In this document: in pieces, positions 43,101 to 53,749 of the stretch
Layout: the number at the start of each line of letters is the position of its first letter
How positions within the stretch are numbered: position 1 is the first letter of the stretch
Source: Triplophysa rosa
Lineage: Eukaryota; Chordata; Actinopteri; Cypriniformes; Nemacheilidae
Reading direction: 5' to 3'
DNA: 64,000 nt
Assembly (NCBI RefSeq): GCF_024868665.1
Contig: NC_079898.1
Span: 3,781,863 to 3,845,862 of the forward strand
Notes under the pieces: generated by a model
Told to the model about the DNA's origin: nothing
The model's database searches: none
What the model saw: only the letters and a program-made list of their open reading frames with translations
Program-made: the position numbers and the translations under genes

Positions 43101-44112
43101 TGCAGAATTCCAAAACCGACTGCCTAGACAACCACTCAAACCAACAGAAACACCAGGCCTTCCATTTGAAGAGGTAGCTTCTGATCTTTTTGAGTTTGAA
43201 GGAGAACACTATGTTCTGCTAGTGGATTACTACTCAAAATACATTGAAGTGGACAAGCTGAAAAACTTACATTGCCGTGCAGTTATTGAAAAGCTCAAAG
43301 CTCAGTTTAGCAGACACGGAATTCCTGCCATCCTTCGTTCGGATAATGGACCGCAATATGCAGCAAATGAGTTTAAGGAGTTTTGCCAAAGCTATGGAAT
43401 TACACACAAGACGTCATCTCCTCACACACCACATTCCAACGGTGAGGCAGAGCGAGCAGTCCAGACTGTTAAGAAACTTTGGTCTAAAGCGCCGGACAAA
43501 CATCTCGCGCTACTTGACTACAGAACAACGCCAATTGAGAGAGTGAATCTGTCTCCAGCTCAGCTTCTGATGGGCAGGCGGCCTCGTAACAACTTACCTG
43601 CCGCTCGTCTGTTGCTTACTCCATCGTCGTATGACCCTCTCAGAGTGAAACGTCAATTGGATGAAGGTAAAAGAATTCAAAAGGTGTACTATGATAGTAA
43701 GAGAGCAAGTGGCCCTCGCGCTGCACTGAAGCCGGGAGATGAGGTAAGAATGCAACCACACCCTGGCAGTAAAACGTGGACTCCAGGAGTTGTAGTGAGA
43801 ACACACTGTGCCCCAAGGTCCTATGTTGTAGACTGTGGAAGAAAAGAGTACCGTCGCAATATACAGCATCTTCGTAAGAGCACAGCAGCTGCCAATGCGC
43901 CCCGTCACCTGCTCAGTGAGGATCAATGGTCGGAGATGCCAGAGTCATTGTTTACTGAGGAGCCAAATTCTGTGGATAATTCTGTGGATAATTCTAATTC
44001 GGCCCAAGTGACACCTACTGAACTCGAGACTACTGAAGAGTCATTGCCCACAGGACCCTACACCACCCGAAGAGGCAGAATTGTGAAGCCTCCTGTTAAG
44101 CTCTGTTTGTAG
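40114..44112 (+). CDS. mag-like Gag-Pol polyprotein, intact
   Basis: 1332 residues from ATG 40114, 33 bases after the LTR; this start is chosen because the earlier in-frame ATG lies in the LTR. In order: Gag; two zinc knuckles at about residues 220-265 (CLSCGRDPRHKWNQGKC, CSYCHKPNHWVAVC); retropepsin FRIDTGARCNTL (about 310); RT with IRICIDPSDLNK and catalytic VMDD (about 600); RNase H with FCDASSNGLGAVLL (about 747); integrase zinc site (HLGIVKSKQRAREV..., CSKCAEF), catalytic SDLF, RSDNGPQY and NGEAERAVQ. There is no chromodomain. No stops or shifts. It is flanked by its own LTRs and has no relation to mlip. Confidence 0.95.
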   Translation: MASSQFEHPGIDWDAPDLYKEFERFRSHVAFVFDGPLSEQSAKQRAGWLGTWIGEQSREIYKTLQWSEGEKDDPSKVLDQFANYIRPRKNKRIARHRYKQRKQSLTESFDHFVKDLRLLLMDCEYADPDDMLIDAVIAGVREKRVQERLLDKGENLTLPKAIEIAQQFELSQKQMKIVREEESQVQAVNVKAKYQNANKKVYRKSPTRFVQKEMQTAQQKSCLSCGRDPRHKWNQGKCPAKGSVCSYCHKPNHWVAVCRKRSVNAVSAQLQSDSEEEDVLIINLMQASEHDENKWTVDIEILSQKVPFRIDTGARCNTLTLNSYQLLMHEGELKRSNRVLKSYSNHKLKPVAAVDLVSKHKSTEIPAEYEIVDISQENVLSGATAEALGLIMRLDALQSTKKENIKTHLSKKAVNQNVPVGLDEYPELSHTTGTLPGKYTIKIDPDAKGVVHPVRRQPAALRKKIIEKLHEMERDGHITKVNQPTEWVSSMVAAIRNEKIRICIDPSDLNKVIKREHYPMRTIEEVVSAMPGAKVFSVLDAKSGFLQIELDEQSSLLTTFNTLIGRYRWLRLPFGLKCAPEIFQRIMDEMLEGISGAISVMDDILIAAPSRKEHDEILRKVIQRATSYNLKLNFDKCHIRQSSVPYVGHLITSEGLKADPSKTKAVKLMTTPTDKDSVRRFLGFVTYLSKFLPNLSEVDAPLRQLLKADVEFAWQPAQQQAFDKLKDLCTKSPVLHFFDPAKSVEIFCDASSNGLGAVLLQDSHPIAFSSRSLTDTETRYAQIEKEMLSIVHACVKFHNYIFGNHVIVYNDHKPLEDIYRKPLLSTPMRIQRMRLRLQWYDLTVKYRRGKDMELPDTLSRAQLPGKDPEVEGLECVSALDFVSVSEQRYSELQVCTKVELSCLQQTITQGWPDHRRDVPNVVQPYWDSRSQLSMLDGIVYKGLRIVVPPSMREHMLKLIHQSHLGIVKSKQRAREVLYWPGMSSEIEQMVKNCSKCAEFQNRLPRQPLKPTETPGLPFEEVASDLFEFEGEHYVLLVDYYSKYIEVDKLKNLHCRAVIEKLKAQFSRHGIPAILRSDNGPQYAANEFKEFCQSYGITHKTSSPHTPHSNGEAERAVQTVKKLWSKAPDKHLALLDYRTTPIERVNLSPAQLLMGRRPRNNLPAARLLLTPSSYDPLRVKRQLDEGKRIQKVYYDSKRASGPRAALKPGDEVRMQPHPGSKTWTPGVVVRTHCAPRSYVVDCGRKEYRRNIQHLRKSTAAANAPRHLLSEDQWSEMPESLFTEEPNSVDNSVDNSNSAQVTPTELETTEESLPTGPYTTRRGRIVKPPVKLCL

Positions 44113-44247
44113 TCAGGGACAGGCGTGGTAGAGACGCCTTGTGGAAGTGATGTGCTGGTAACCTCTCCTTCCTAGTTATATATTGATGCTCAACAAGTCA
44201 TTATTGTTAATAGTTGTTTAATAGTAATATGTTTGTGTTTCATGCTT

Positions 44248-44258
44248 AGGAGAGGAGA
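44248..44258 (+). promoter_or_regulatory. mag-like element polypurine tract
   Basis: AGGAGAGGAGA abuts the 3' LTR and would prime plus-strand DNA. Confidence 0.8.
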
Positions 44259-44420
44259 TGTTATGTATTGCTATTGTGTGCCTGGTCCTTTAAGTGAAGC
44301 CCTGACGTCTGTAGTTTTACGTGATGTCGTAGCACGTTGTTGGCGTGCATAAGCAGTGCAAGAATAAACCAGCGAGCATGGCTCGGTACTGAAGCTTTGT
44401 GTCAGACGCATTATTTTACA
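44259..44420 (+). repeat. mag-like element 3' LTR
   Basis: 162 bases, one difference from the 5' LTR (C at 44335). Confidence 0.95.
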
Positions 44421-44632
44421 GAAAGCACATCTATAATGATCTAAAGCAGGGGGTCCCAAAGTGGGGGTCCCCCAGGGGATATTTTGATTTTTCTTTATAT
44501 ACAACAACTAAGCAGTCACATGTAAACAAACATCAAGTGAAGTGTACACATATTTTACAACTGTTTAAATAGTACAGCTGCAATGCAAATGCCATTTGGT
44601 AACTAATTAACCCCCAGAGCATCGTCCTAAAG

Positions 44633-44825
44633 CAGTGGTCACCAACCCTGTTCCTGGAGATCGACGGTCCTGCAGATTGCAGCTCCAACCCTGCTTCAGC
44701 ATACCTGTCTGTAATTATCAAGCAAACCTGAACACCTTGATTAGATAGTTCAGGTGTGTTTGATTGGGGTTAGAGCTGAAATATTCAGGACAATCGATCT
44801 CCAGGAGCAGGGTTGGTGACCACTG
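44633..44825. mobile_element. 193-bp hAT MITE
   Basis: Ends CAGTGGTCACCAACCCTG and CAGGGTTGGTGACCACTG are perfect 18-base inverted repeats. The 8-bp duplications TCCTAAAG are at 44625-44632 and 44826-44833. The interior has inverted TCCTGGAGATCGA/TCGATCTCCAGGA, so the whole unit folds back. It is non-coding. Confidence 0.93.
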
Positions 44826-45659
44826 TCCTAAAGTAACAATTGTGATACAGCTTTCCTGGATCAATCTATTAAACTCCCCATGCTCTTCTCTCTTCTCAAG
44901 AATAGGGTGAACCCAATATCATCTTTTTCTCTTCCTTTGCTCATTCAGGCAGAAAACAATAAACGCATATTCACTGCTGCTGGAGAAATCCATTTCTTAT
45001 TCTGCTGTTGTAAGTACGTAAAGCAAACAGTACTAGTAGCCTGTATTGCTACGCGCTAAGCTTTAAGCTTTTCTTCTTCTCAGCAGCCGAAGCCTGAATA
45101 GCGGTTGAGCGCCACCTAATGTTTAGGCGTGAAATGTATTCTCCATCAGCACCATCTACCGTGCGGGCGTCAAATCGAAGAAAGGGAACATTCATTTCCT
45201 CGTTGCTATAAAACTTGGTTCGTCGGGTATTCGTTTCGCTTTTTCGCATCTCCCGCATTCTGAATGGGCCTTTAGACATTTCCTCCCCCTCGATCATAAC
45301 CCCTGAGGTGATTACGTCACATTTACAACATTAGCAACTGCATTAGGTTAGGTGCAGCAAGTCTAATTAGAGCACCACGTTAAACAGTCCCATGTGCACG
45401 CAGATTATTTTTCAGGCTTTAAAGGCTCAGTGTTTGATTAACAGCGGCCACTAGCGTTGTATTATAGATTTGACACGAATCGCTCAGTCCAAACACGGCG
45501 GTGGCCACCCAGTACAAAAAGATGTCATTCTCATGTTGACGCATGGAAGATATTTTGCGGGCATTAGAAAGACTGTAGAAAGAGCTATGTCTTATATATT
45601 ACATGAAATAAAAGTTTTGTGGATTTTAAATTTAAAAATAAGGATAAAAGTCAGGCAGG

Positions 45660-46837
45660 TGTCAGAATCACTAAGGAAGGACCCAAGAGCGGATGGTTGC
45701 TCAAAAAAGGTATTTATTAAACAAAGGGAAAAAACACAAAAACCCGTGAGAGGGCAAAAACAGTTCTGGGGCAAAGGCAGAGGCGAAGTCGGGCAGGCTA
45801 AGTGTTCCGAGGTGCTTACATTATCCAGGCGGGCAGGACAGACTCGAAGTCAGATGGGCAAGGGTCACCGAGGGGTAGACAACATCTGAGGGGGTAAGGC
45901 AAGACAGGAATCCTTGCAGAGCGAAGTTGAGATGACAGGTCGGTAGCGAGGATGCGGCGTGTGAAGACGACTTCACACTGTATTATGACCGCCCCGCACA
46001 GAGTTGGTTCACCGTCATAGGGAGGCGGGTTATTGACTCGGGGCTCGTGGGGGCGTTCCCGAGAGGCTGCAGCGGCAAACGGGAGTTCGGCTTCCGTGAG
46101 GCGAAATCTCTCCAGTTGCGAAGTCAGGTCGCGTACCTGGGTAGACAAAGTCTCCAGGGAATGTTGAACTGAGAGTAATCCCTCTTCATGACGGCCCAGA
46201 AGAACACCTTGCATCTCCATGGCCGAGCGAAGGGACGCACCATCTGCTGGGTCCATACTGGCCATTGTGTAATGTCAGAATCACTAACGAAGGACCCAAG
46301 AGCGGATGGTTGCTCAAAAAAGGTATTTATTAAACAAAGGGAAAAACACAAAAACCCGTGAGAGGGCAAAAACAGTTCTGGGGCAAAGGCAGAGACGAAG
46401 TCGAGCAGGCCAAGGGTTCCGAGGTGCGTACATTATCCAGGGGTGCAGGACAGACTCGAAGTCAGACGGGCAAGGGTCACCGAGGGGTAGACAACATCCA
46501 AGGGGGTAAGGCAAGACAGGAATCCTGGCAGAGCGAAGTCGAGATGACAGGTCGGCAGCGAGGATGCGGCGGCGATCACCACAATCGAAGAACCAGCACT
46601 CTTTCTGGGCACAAAAAGGTAATCCAGCAAAAATGAACAAGACTCAAGAAGACCTGAATGCGAGACGACAGGCAGTTAAACAAAACACAATGGCAACGAG
46701 AGACAAGACCGAGGCGGATATAAAGGGGAGAGAAAACGAAGAGATTAAACACAGGTGTGAGAGGGAAATGAGTGGTGATTGAGATCAGCTGTGCGAGAGC
46801 GCAGGAGAGAGAGAAAGATTAGACTCGGGTCCTGACA
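45660..46837 (-). mobile_element. Deleted Ty3-type LTR element (LTR, gag start, partial LTR)
   Basis: On the minus strand: a 565-bp LTR (46837-46273, TGTCAGGACCCGAG...GATTCTGACA), a gag N-terminal stretch, then from about 45957 the second half of a second LTR ending at 45660. The junction joins gag directly to the middle of the LTR. Flanks GCAGG (45655-45659) and GCAAG (46838-46842) match 4 of 5 and may be the target duplication. It lies inside the hAT shell. Confidence 0.72.
45961..46265 (-). pseudogene. Ty3-type gag N-terminal fragment
   Basis: MASMDPADGASLRSAMEMQG followed by VLLGRHEEGLLSVQHSLETL and a coiled-coil-like stretch, then PPPYDGEPTLCGAVIIQC. This is the usual start of fish Ty3-type Gag (MDPAD..., then the P..YDG.P capsid start). 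It runs into LTR sequence at about 45960, so the rest of gag and all of pol are missing. Confidence 0.72.
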
Positions 46838-46883
46838 GCAAGAGCTACAACCTGTGTTATTATTATAAAGACTTTCCAGCAGA

Positions 46884-47127
46884 GACTCAACTCAACTTTA
46901 TTTATATAGCGCTTTTACAATTTTCATTGTTACAAAGCAGCTGTACATGAGACATATTGACTATAAGCAAAATAATCAAAGTTGTACCTGCAGAAACAAG
47001 AAAAGGTTGAAAACACAGAAGACAGACATACCCACATACAAAACACTCCACACACACAATATGCACACGTACTAACACACATAGACAGAGACACACACAC
47101 ACACGGATGCGCACGCACACACACACA

Positions 47128-47158
<31 letters not shown>

Positions 47159-47440
47159 CGTACACAGACAAGTACGCACACACACACACGCTCAGTGAGC
47201 GCACACATTTAGGATAAAGGAGAGAGAAGCACAGGTCAAATATAACAGACTATAAATTCCTATATGCAATATTAATTAAGTAAAACTTTAAAATTCTAAA
47301 ATTCAGGCAGACCGCGTCCTTCTTTATCCAGCTCTATCATCTCAGCTCTTGTCAGGTCCCCACTTCCCATTCTCCGCTCTACCATCAGGTCAGGCCATGA
47401 ACTGCATCCTGCTCTCTGTGGTAACCTTGGAACAATCAGA
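46884..47440 (-). repeat. Dispersed fish repeat with (CA)n core
   Basis: ACTCAACTCAACTTTATTTA start, CAGCTGTACATGAGACATAT, a (CA)n core at 47085-47155, then CAAATATAACAGACTATAAA. It is the reverse complement of 36981-37200 at one end and parallel to 35150-35760 at the other. Non-coding. Confidence 0.7.
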
Positions 47441-47993
47441 CAAGACTAAATATTACGTGTTTAATGATACGTGTTAGGACCCGCGGTACTAAGGTTTTTA
47501 GCAGATATACTCACAGATATCTATGGAGATACTTTCCAGCAGAGAGACATCGGAGAGAAAGATGCTTGAGAGAGAGAGAGAGCGCGTTGGAGCTGAAACT
47601 GCGAGAGCACGTATTACTCTTTTACTCAATGATGAATAAACTTTCAATTAATCACATTTGGTCCGAACCGGAGAGATCGTGCTCTCCGGTTCATCACGTA
47701 TCATCCCACGATCCGTTTCACCACGATACCACGGAGAGGAAGAGAAAATGCGAGAGTTGTTTGTCCATTTAGGGCTGCTGTACAAAACATGGCGGCGAAT
47801 TCAATGTATGTAGGTCCGCTTTGTATGTAGATAAATAGCTTATTCTAAGGAACAAACATAATGGTTCTAATGCATGTGCGCATTTGCGCGCAATGTTTGC
47901 ATACCACCTCCGAGGATAGTGGGGGTCTCGATTCACTGGCACTGTTATTTTGGGGGTTGCGGGCTGAAAAGTTTGGGAGCCCCTGATCTAAAG

Positions 47994-48984
47994 GGCCATG
48001 ATGAGTAGGAGTGTCCAGTTTTAAGTTTTAACTGGTACTGGTCTCACTCATTCCCTTAAAATGAAGAGGTGTAAAACTTAAATGTCATGGGCTGAAAGGT
48101 GAACACTTTATGTGAAGGATGATTAAAGCTAAATAGTCAGCAAAAATTGCAGCAATTTCAAATTTCTCACCAAAAAGTATGTTATTTAGTTACTGTACTG
48201 GTATATGTAGATGTTTGAAAAATATATATAATTCTGTATTATACTATTCTTTAATGATTTCATTACGCTGAAACAACTGAATCAAACATGGGTCATTTAA
48301 CATCTTTTATGTAGGTTTCCTGGTTCATGCATTCAGTAATTTGCATCCAGGCCTGAAAAAAAAAGATTTCAAAATAACCTTATATTTAAAGTTTTTCTAA
48401 AACCTCTGACTACCCCTGTTTCTTTGGGATGCATTGTTTAGTTAGCAATATTCTGACTTTCTTTGTCTTTTCTGGATAACTGTGAGACTTTTCAACATTC
48501 AAGTATAGATTCACTACTCCATTCACCACTAAGGGGTGGGCTCCGTGGTCACTGTCAAAGGAGTCATGTCGACTTTTTCCCTTCGTATTTTTTAGTACCT
48601 TGCTTCCTGTCACCTCGTCCCTCCCTGCTGCAACTTGTCACTTCTGTGTTAATTTACTATTGTGTACAATTAATTCAGTTATACCCAGATACCCCACTTA
48701 CTGTAGGAAAAACGATTTGCTATAGAAAGGGGTGTATAAGGATTGTGTTTTAATTTATTTATTTTAGCATATAATGTGCATTTTATTAACTGTGTTATAC
48801 TTAATACTTTTACTGCTTATTTTAACATTATCATTTATTATTTCCTAACTATTTCCTTTATTTTAAAATAGTATTTTGGAACATAACTCCATCAACTCAC
48901 CAGCACACACATAATGTCAAATTTGAAGAAAAAAAAATTGGACAAACTGATGTATAAATGAATTGTATCTAAAACAACAAAATG
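47994..48984. other. Intergenic, nothing recognised
   Basis: AT-rich sequence with no supported gene or repeat boundary. Confidence 0.4.
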
Positions 48985-49880
48985 TATCTACCAATATATA
49001 TATTTGAAAGATGTATCTAAACCAATATATAGTTGAAAAAACAATGTATGCAAACCAATATATACCTGAACAAACCAATGTATCCGAACCAATATATATA
49101 TGAACAAACCAATGTATCCAAACCAATATATAACTGAACAAACCAATGTATCCAATCCAGTATATATCTGAACAAACCAATGTATCCGATCCAGTATATA
49201 TCTGAACAAACCAATTTATCCGATCCAGTATATATCTGAACAAACCAATGTATCCGATCCAGTATATATCTGAACAAACCAATGTATCCAAACCCATATA
49301 CTGTTGAACAAACCAATGTATCCGAACCAATATGGAGTAAACCGAACCAATATATAGCGGAACAGACCAATATATAGTTGAACAAAGCAATGTATCCGAA
49401 CCGAAATATAACTGAACTAACCAATGTATCTAAACCAATATATTGTAGAACTAACTAATGTATCTAAACCAATATATAACTGAACAAACCAATGCATCTA
49501 AACCAATATAAAACTGAACAAACCAATGTATCTAAAGTAATATATAGTTGAACAAACCAAAGTATCTAAACCAATAATGCAGTGAACCAAACCAATATAT
49601 ACTGTAACTGAACAGACCAATACATACTTGAAAAAAGCAATGTATCCAAACCAATATATAGCTGACCGAACCAATGTATCCAAACCAATATATAGCTGAA
49701 CTAACCAATGTATCCAAAACCATTATATAGTTGAACAAACCAATGTATGTAAACCAATATATATATGAACAAACCAATGTATCCGATCCAGTATATATCT
49801 GAACAAACCAAAGTATTCAAACCCATATACTTTTGAACAAACCAATGTATCCGAACCAATATGGAGTAAACCAAACCAAT
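48985..49880 (-). repeat. 34-bp minisatellite, opposite orientation to 38430-38900
   Basis: About 26 imperfect copies of a unit with GAACAAACCAATGTATCC and AACCAATATATAGCTG. One group of adjacent copies (about 49150-49290) shares TCCGATCCAGTATATATCTG, a local higher-order amplification. Long frames full of YIGLF-type repeats are artefacts. Confidence 0.88.
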
Positions 49881-49889
49881 CGTCGCACC

Positions 49890-51735
49890 CAGGGGCGTAG
49901 CAAGCTTTTTTAAAAGTGCGGGGGATGGATGTGGTTTGTTTGTTAACAATAAAAACGATGAATACAATGACAGAAGGGTGCAAAAGGTATAACATACAAG
50001 ATATAAAAAGCTTCCCATTTAAATGAGTGATACTAGAAAAGTATAAAAACACACTCGGAACACAGAAAATAAGTCAAAACTCTGTTGTGAAAATACACAA
50101 CAGTAGACTTGCTAAAGAATCAGAAATACTTTAATAATTCCAGGGGGAAATTATTTTTGTTACAAACTCCAGATATACAAACAACATATATTATATAACC
50201 AACATGCCTGCCTACATTTGGGTTCTTCAGGATCACGACCGTGACACCCTGTGCCTTACTAGCCGCATCAGACTCACTCACTGCCATCTCAGCCAAAGCC
50301 TTGATTATGCACTCGTACTGGTTTAGCACAGTGCGGATGGCACTAGTGCGGACCGTCCACCTTGTTGGACACAGAGGTCTTATAGTGTGACATGAACCCT
50401 CACCCTCCTCAGACCTTGCAATTCCTTTAAATATGTCCTTCAGTTTACCTGACTGCCCAAACAACACTCCCAACTCATTGACCCAATCCAGAGAATTCCG
50501 GATAAATATTGAGGCAGTACAGGACCTCTGTGTAATTAGGTTAACACAGTGAGCAGCACAATGAAAATAGGGAGCCAGAAGTTGTATTTTTCTTACAATG
50601 GCCTGAGCTCCATTGTATTTGCCAGCCATATTTGCGGCCCCATCGTATGCTTGGCCACGCAACCCAGTGATAGGCAAGTTTAGGCGCTGCAAAGCATCCA
50701 TGACTACTTTTGCTAGATTTTCTCCTGTTGTCAAAGAAACTTCATAAAGACCAATAAATTCTTCACGAGGGACTAAATCCTTGTCAACATATCTCAAACA
50801 CACTGCCTCTTGCTCTTTTCCAGACACATCTCGTGTCTCATCCATCATCACAGAGTACTGTAGGTGTGGAAGTGATCTGATATTTTCAACTATTTCCCGC
50901 ATGATCACGCTGCTGAACAAAGTCAGGATTTCATTTTGAACCATAGCTGAAGTATATACATCCTTTCTACCACATGTCAACCACTTGGTTAGAGCGGGGT
51001 CATCCTCTGATTTCTACTTCAGAACCTGTTCAAAATTTCCCTCACCACATTCATGGCCCCTAAAAGGTAAGCCCTAGCCAACATCTGCACAGCACCAACG
51101 ATTTTGAGAAAACATCCCCTTGCTTCCTCTTGCTGTTTCACACTCACACTAGATAGCTGAACTTGTACTGATCGATCTTCATAGATGTGCGTTGTCATGG
51201 CTGTCTTATGACTATCAGATGTCTCATGCACAGTAAATCGCTCAAGGGCTTTTTTCCAATTTTAAAACCCAGATGAAATGAATGCTGAATCAGCATTCTT
51301 GGCAAGAGGTGATGTCTCAGAGTTAAAGGCTTTGGAGCAGTAAAAGCACAATACACCATCAACACCAGGACTCACATGGAGCCATGGACATTTCTGGTAC
51401 CACTGAGTTTGAAAACTCAGAGTGTATTTGGGCAAGGGATATTTAGCAATTCATTTTGGATCTGGTTGATTGGGCTTACTGAACTGATAGCGAGTAACAG
51501 CCACGTCTGAGTTCTCTGCTCCTCTATCTACCATTTCATCTTCATCCTTATCCTCTCTGACCTCTCCCTCACTCTGTTCTTCTTGTCTGCCTGCTTCTTG
51601 TCTGCCTGCTTCTTGTCTGTCTGCTTCTTGTCTGTCTGCTTCTTGTCTGCCTGCTTCTTGTCTGTTTGCTTCTTGTCTGTCTGCTTCTTGTCTGCCTTTT
51701 CCTCTCTCTTCTCCGTCTTCCTCACTCCTGGCCAC
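49890..51735 (-). pseudogene. hAT transposase (DUF4371/ZMYM1-like), broken
   Basis: An element end CAGGGGCGTAGCAAGC starts at 49890. On the minus strand the coding series begins near 51735 with an acidic/Gln-rich head, a TTF-type zinc-finger-like part (KCPWLHVSPGVDGVLCFYCS), then the RNase H-like core in 50980-50245: YSVMMDETRDVSGKEQEAVC, YDGAANMAGKYNGAQA, FHCAAHCVNL. In-frame stops at 51451, 51262 and 51019 and a frameshift before 50980 inactivate it. The C-terminal dimerisation region is missing: an LTR-tail fragment (about 50200-50245, ending CGTGACA) cuts it off. The other element end was not found. Confidence 0.8.
51577..51696 (-). repeat. 15-bp tandem repeat coding for RQEAD units
   Basis: Eight copies of CTTCTTGTCTGCCTG-like units, in phase with the transposase head, encode (D/G/N)RQEA repeats on the minus strand. 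On the plus strand they yield a false membrane-like frame (ACFLSVCFLS). Confidence 0.85.
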
Positions 51736-53200
51736 ATCCTCACGTACACCCTAATCAAAACATTTGAAATGAAATTGTGAATTTGATATAAACACACCAG
51801 ACATACGCGTGCACCTGGGATGGAAATAAGCACCACCCATGACACAAACACACACACATGGCCTCTCTTCCTTCATAGACCACTTTCACAAACTGTAACA
51901 TTCATTTCATTGCTCACATGTGAACCTTCCTGTGCTCTCTCTGAAACTGATGCCTCCAGCAACTTCCTCTCCTAAACAAGGGTGCAGTGGTAAAGGAATA
52001 AGGTCAAACAGTTACAGCTGTGGCACTAGCAAACCTCAGTGAATATTGAAAAGTAATATCATGAAATAAATGCAAACAATATCTAATGGTAATAGGCTAC
52101 TGTTGTTTAATGTCAACATTTTTCAACTTTCAGCTTTCAACTTCACTTGCAGGATTTCTCTTGAAAAAGGTGTCAATCTTCTCCTGCCTCTTTCTTTTCT
52201 GCATCTTAATGATACTGCGTGACAAAAAGACAGTGGTAAGCTTGATAGTGGCATGGGTCTGACAGGACTGTGACTGAGACTGCTAAATTTTGCTTAGTTG
52301 CGCCTTGAAAAGGGGAGATATAAAAAAAACGCCCACACAAAGCTTTTCCCCTGGTGGTATAAATAATGTAACAATTTGCGGATTTAAAAGTTTGACAATG
52401 ACAATGTAGAGCACATTGCAGTACACATGACATGTTAAAAAGTAGGCCTAATTAATTTGTTGACTCTATGCTGCATTAATGTAGAACAGCAGTATTTTGC
52501 AGACAAGAGCGTGCTAACATTAGTAGCCTATTAGCTCAAGTGGTAAGGACAATGTGAGAGAAAATACATGCAAAAATGTTTAAATGTCAGGACTGTAATA
52601 TGAGTGGGCAATTGGGGATTTGTCAATAATAGTTTTGTGTGTGAGTGTGCGCGCACGAGCCCCGCCTCTGCAACAGAAAGCCAATACAGAGATAACAGAG
52701 GCAACACGATCAGTTAAAATGTTAGTGACATTTTATTTTAAGTGAAGAAACTGTCAATGTAAAAACCACCTACTTATAATTTTTGTTTAAACCATACTTG
52801 AATTTAATACTTATCAATATAGTTCATATTTAGGTATTTTATTTAAAGGAACATGGTTCATGGTTCAGGCAATACTGTTTGTTGTTGTAGCTTAATAAAC
52901 TTCGTTGCTATTTTACTTAGTGTTATGTTTTGATTCAGAATCAACAAAATCCAATATCGGTCGACCTCTAACATCTAACAGCCCTCCCTCAAATGTGGAA
53001 CAAAGTTCTTGTCACCAGTTCTAATTACAATAACAAATTAGCACCTAATGCCTTTTTAAGTTTAGTGTGCAGGTCATTGGTGGTGTCCCAGTAACACCTG
53101 TGGTTTTGTTTGGCTTGTGCAAAATAAACAAATTATTAGTGAAAATATGTCCTTTTCCTTTGTGCAGTCATTTATTCTAAATATATATGTGAAACTTTAG
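51736..53200. other. Intergenic, nothing recognised
   Basis: AT-rich DNA, likely including the far end of the hAT element, but no terminal repeat was found. No gene was supported. Confidence 0.35.
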
Positions 53201-53749
53201 TGTCACGTAACGGGGTGAGTCACAGGGATACAAAGAACGGAGGACCCAGACGCAGACAGCGGGTAAGGGATTAACAAGACATTTAATAAATAATAAAACA
53301 CACAAAACAAAAACCCAAGAGGGGGTAAAATACAATGACAGTGGGAACAATATCTCCAGACTAAACACAAACGTAGACTCACTAACTTGACAGAATAAAC
53401 ACTTGACATAAACTCATATACAATAAACTAAACTTAACTAGACAGGAATACGAGCAGGAACAACCACGAGGACATGGAACGAACTCACCAAACAAATGAC
53501 AATGAACCAGCACAGGACAGAAAACACAGGGACCTTATAAAGGGAACAAATCAAGAGGGAACAGATGTGGGGCATGAACTAATTAACAATCAATAATGAG
53601 GCAACGAAAGGGCGGAAACAGAGACAGGACCGGAGAGAGAATTGAAGGCCAACAGGGCCAAAACTCTCCCTCCACATGAAACATGGGGTTCTGCCATGGC
53701 TCTGCCACAAGACCAAGAAAAACATGACAAGAGAGGCAGAACCATGACA
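53201..53749 (-). mobile_element. Solo LTR with 6-bp flanking repeat
   Basis: Plus-strand ends TGTCACGTAACGGGG and GGCAGAACCATGACA. Reversed, it reads TGTCATGGTTCTGCC...like the LTRs at 58689 and 59892. Direct repeats CTTTAG lie at 53195-53200 and 53750-53755. No internal region, so it is a solo LTR. Confidence 0.82.

Larger units (their letters stand above)
39919..44420 (+). mobile_element. mag-like Ty3/gypsy retrotransposon, full length and young
   Basis: Two 162-bp LTRs (39919-40080, 44259-44420) start TGTTATGTATTG and end TTATTTTACA. They differ at one base (39995 T, 44335 C). Target duplication GAAAG is at 39914-39918 and 44421-44425. A TGG-type primer-binding site, one long gag-pol frame and a polypurine tract complete it. 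Near-identical LTRs plus an unbroken 1332-residue frame suggest a recent, possibly still competent, copy. Mag-clade assignment is from overall look (two zinc knuckles, single ORF, MDD-type RT). Confidence 0.95.
44447..47985. mobile_element. hAT-type element shell carrying other insertions
   Basis: Starts CAGGGGGTCCCAAAGT; the end AGTTTGGGAGCCCCTG is its inverted repeat (14 of 16). Perfect 8-bp duplications ATCTAAAG lie at 44439-44446 and 47986-47993. Inside are a smaller hAT MITE, a chimeric LTR element and a dispersed fish repeat. No hAT transposase is visible. A minus frame at 45049-45297 (MIEGEEMSKGPFRMREMRKS) is unrecognised. Either the element is non-autonomous or its gene was lost. Confidence 0.8.

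Noticed and set aside
45049..45297. 82-residue minus-strand frame in the hAT shell
   Set aside because: No recognised family, no splice or promoter support; kept only as a note within the element.
49882..49897. Attempt to find an 8-bp target duplication for the broken hAT transposase element
   Set aside because: The left flank GTCGCACC has no partner at a matching CAGGGGCG end downstream, so the element was not delimited.
48917..50052. Frames rich in YIGLF/HWFVQ repeats
   Set aside because: Direct translation of the 34-bp minisatellite.
51583..51780. Plus-strand Cys/Phe/Leu membrane-like peptide
   Set aside because: Antisense reading of the 15-bp repeat in the hAT transposase head.
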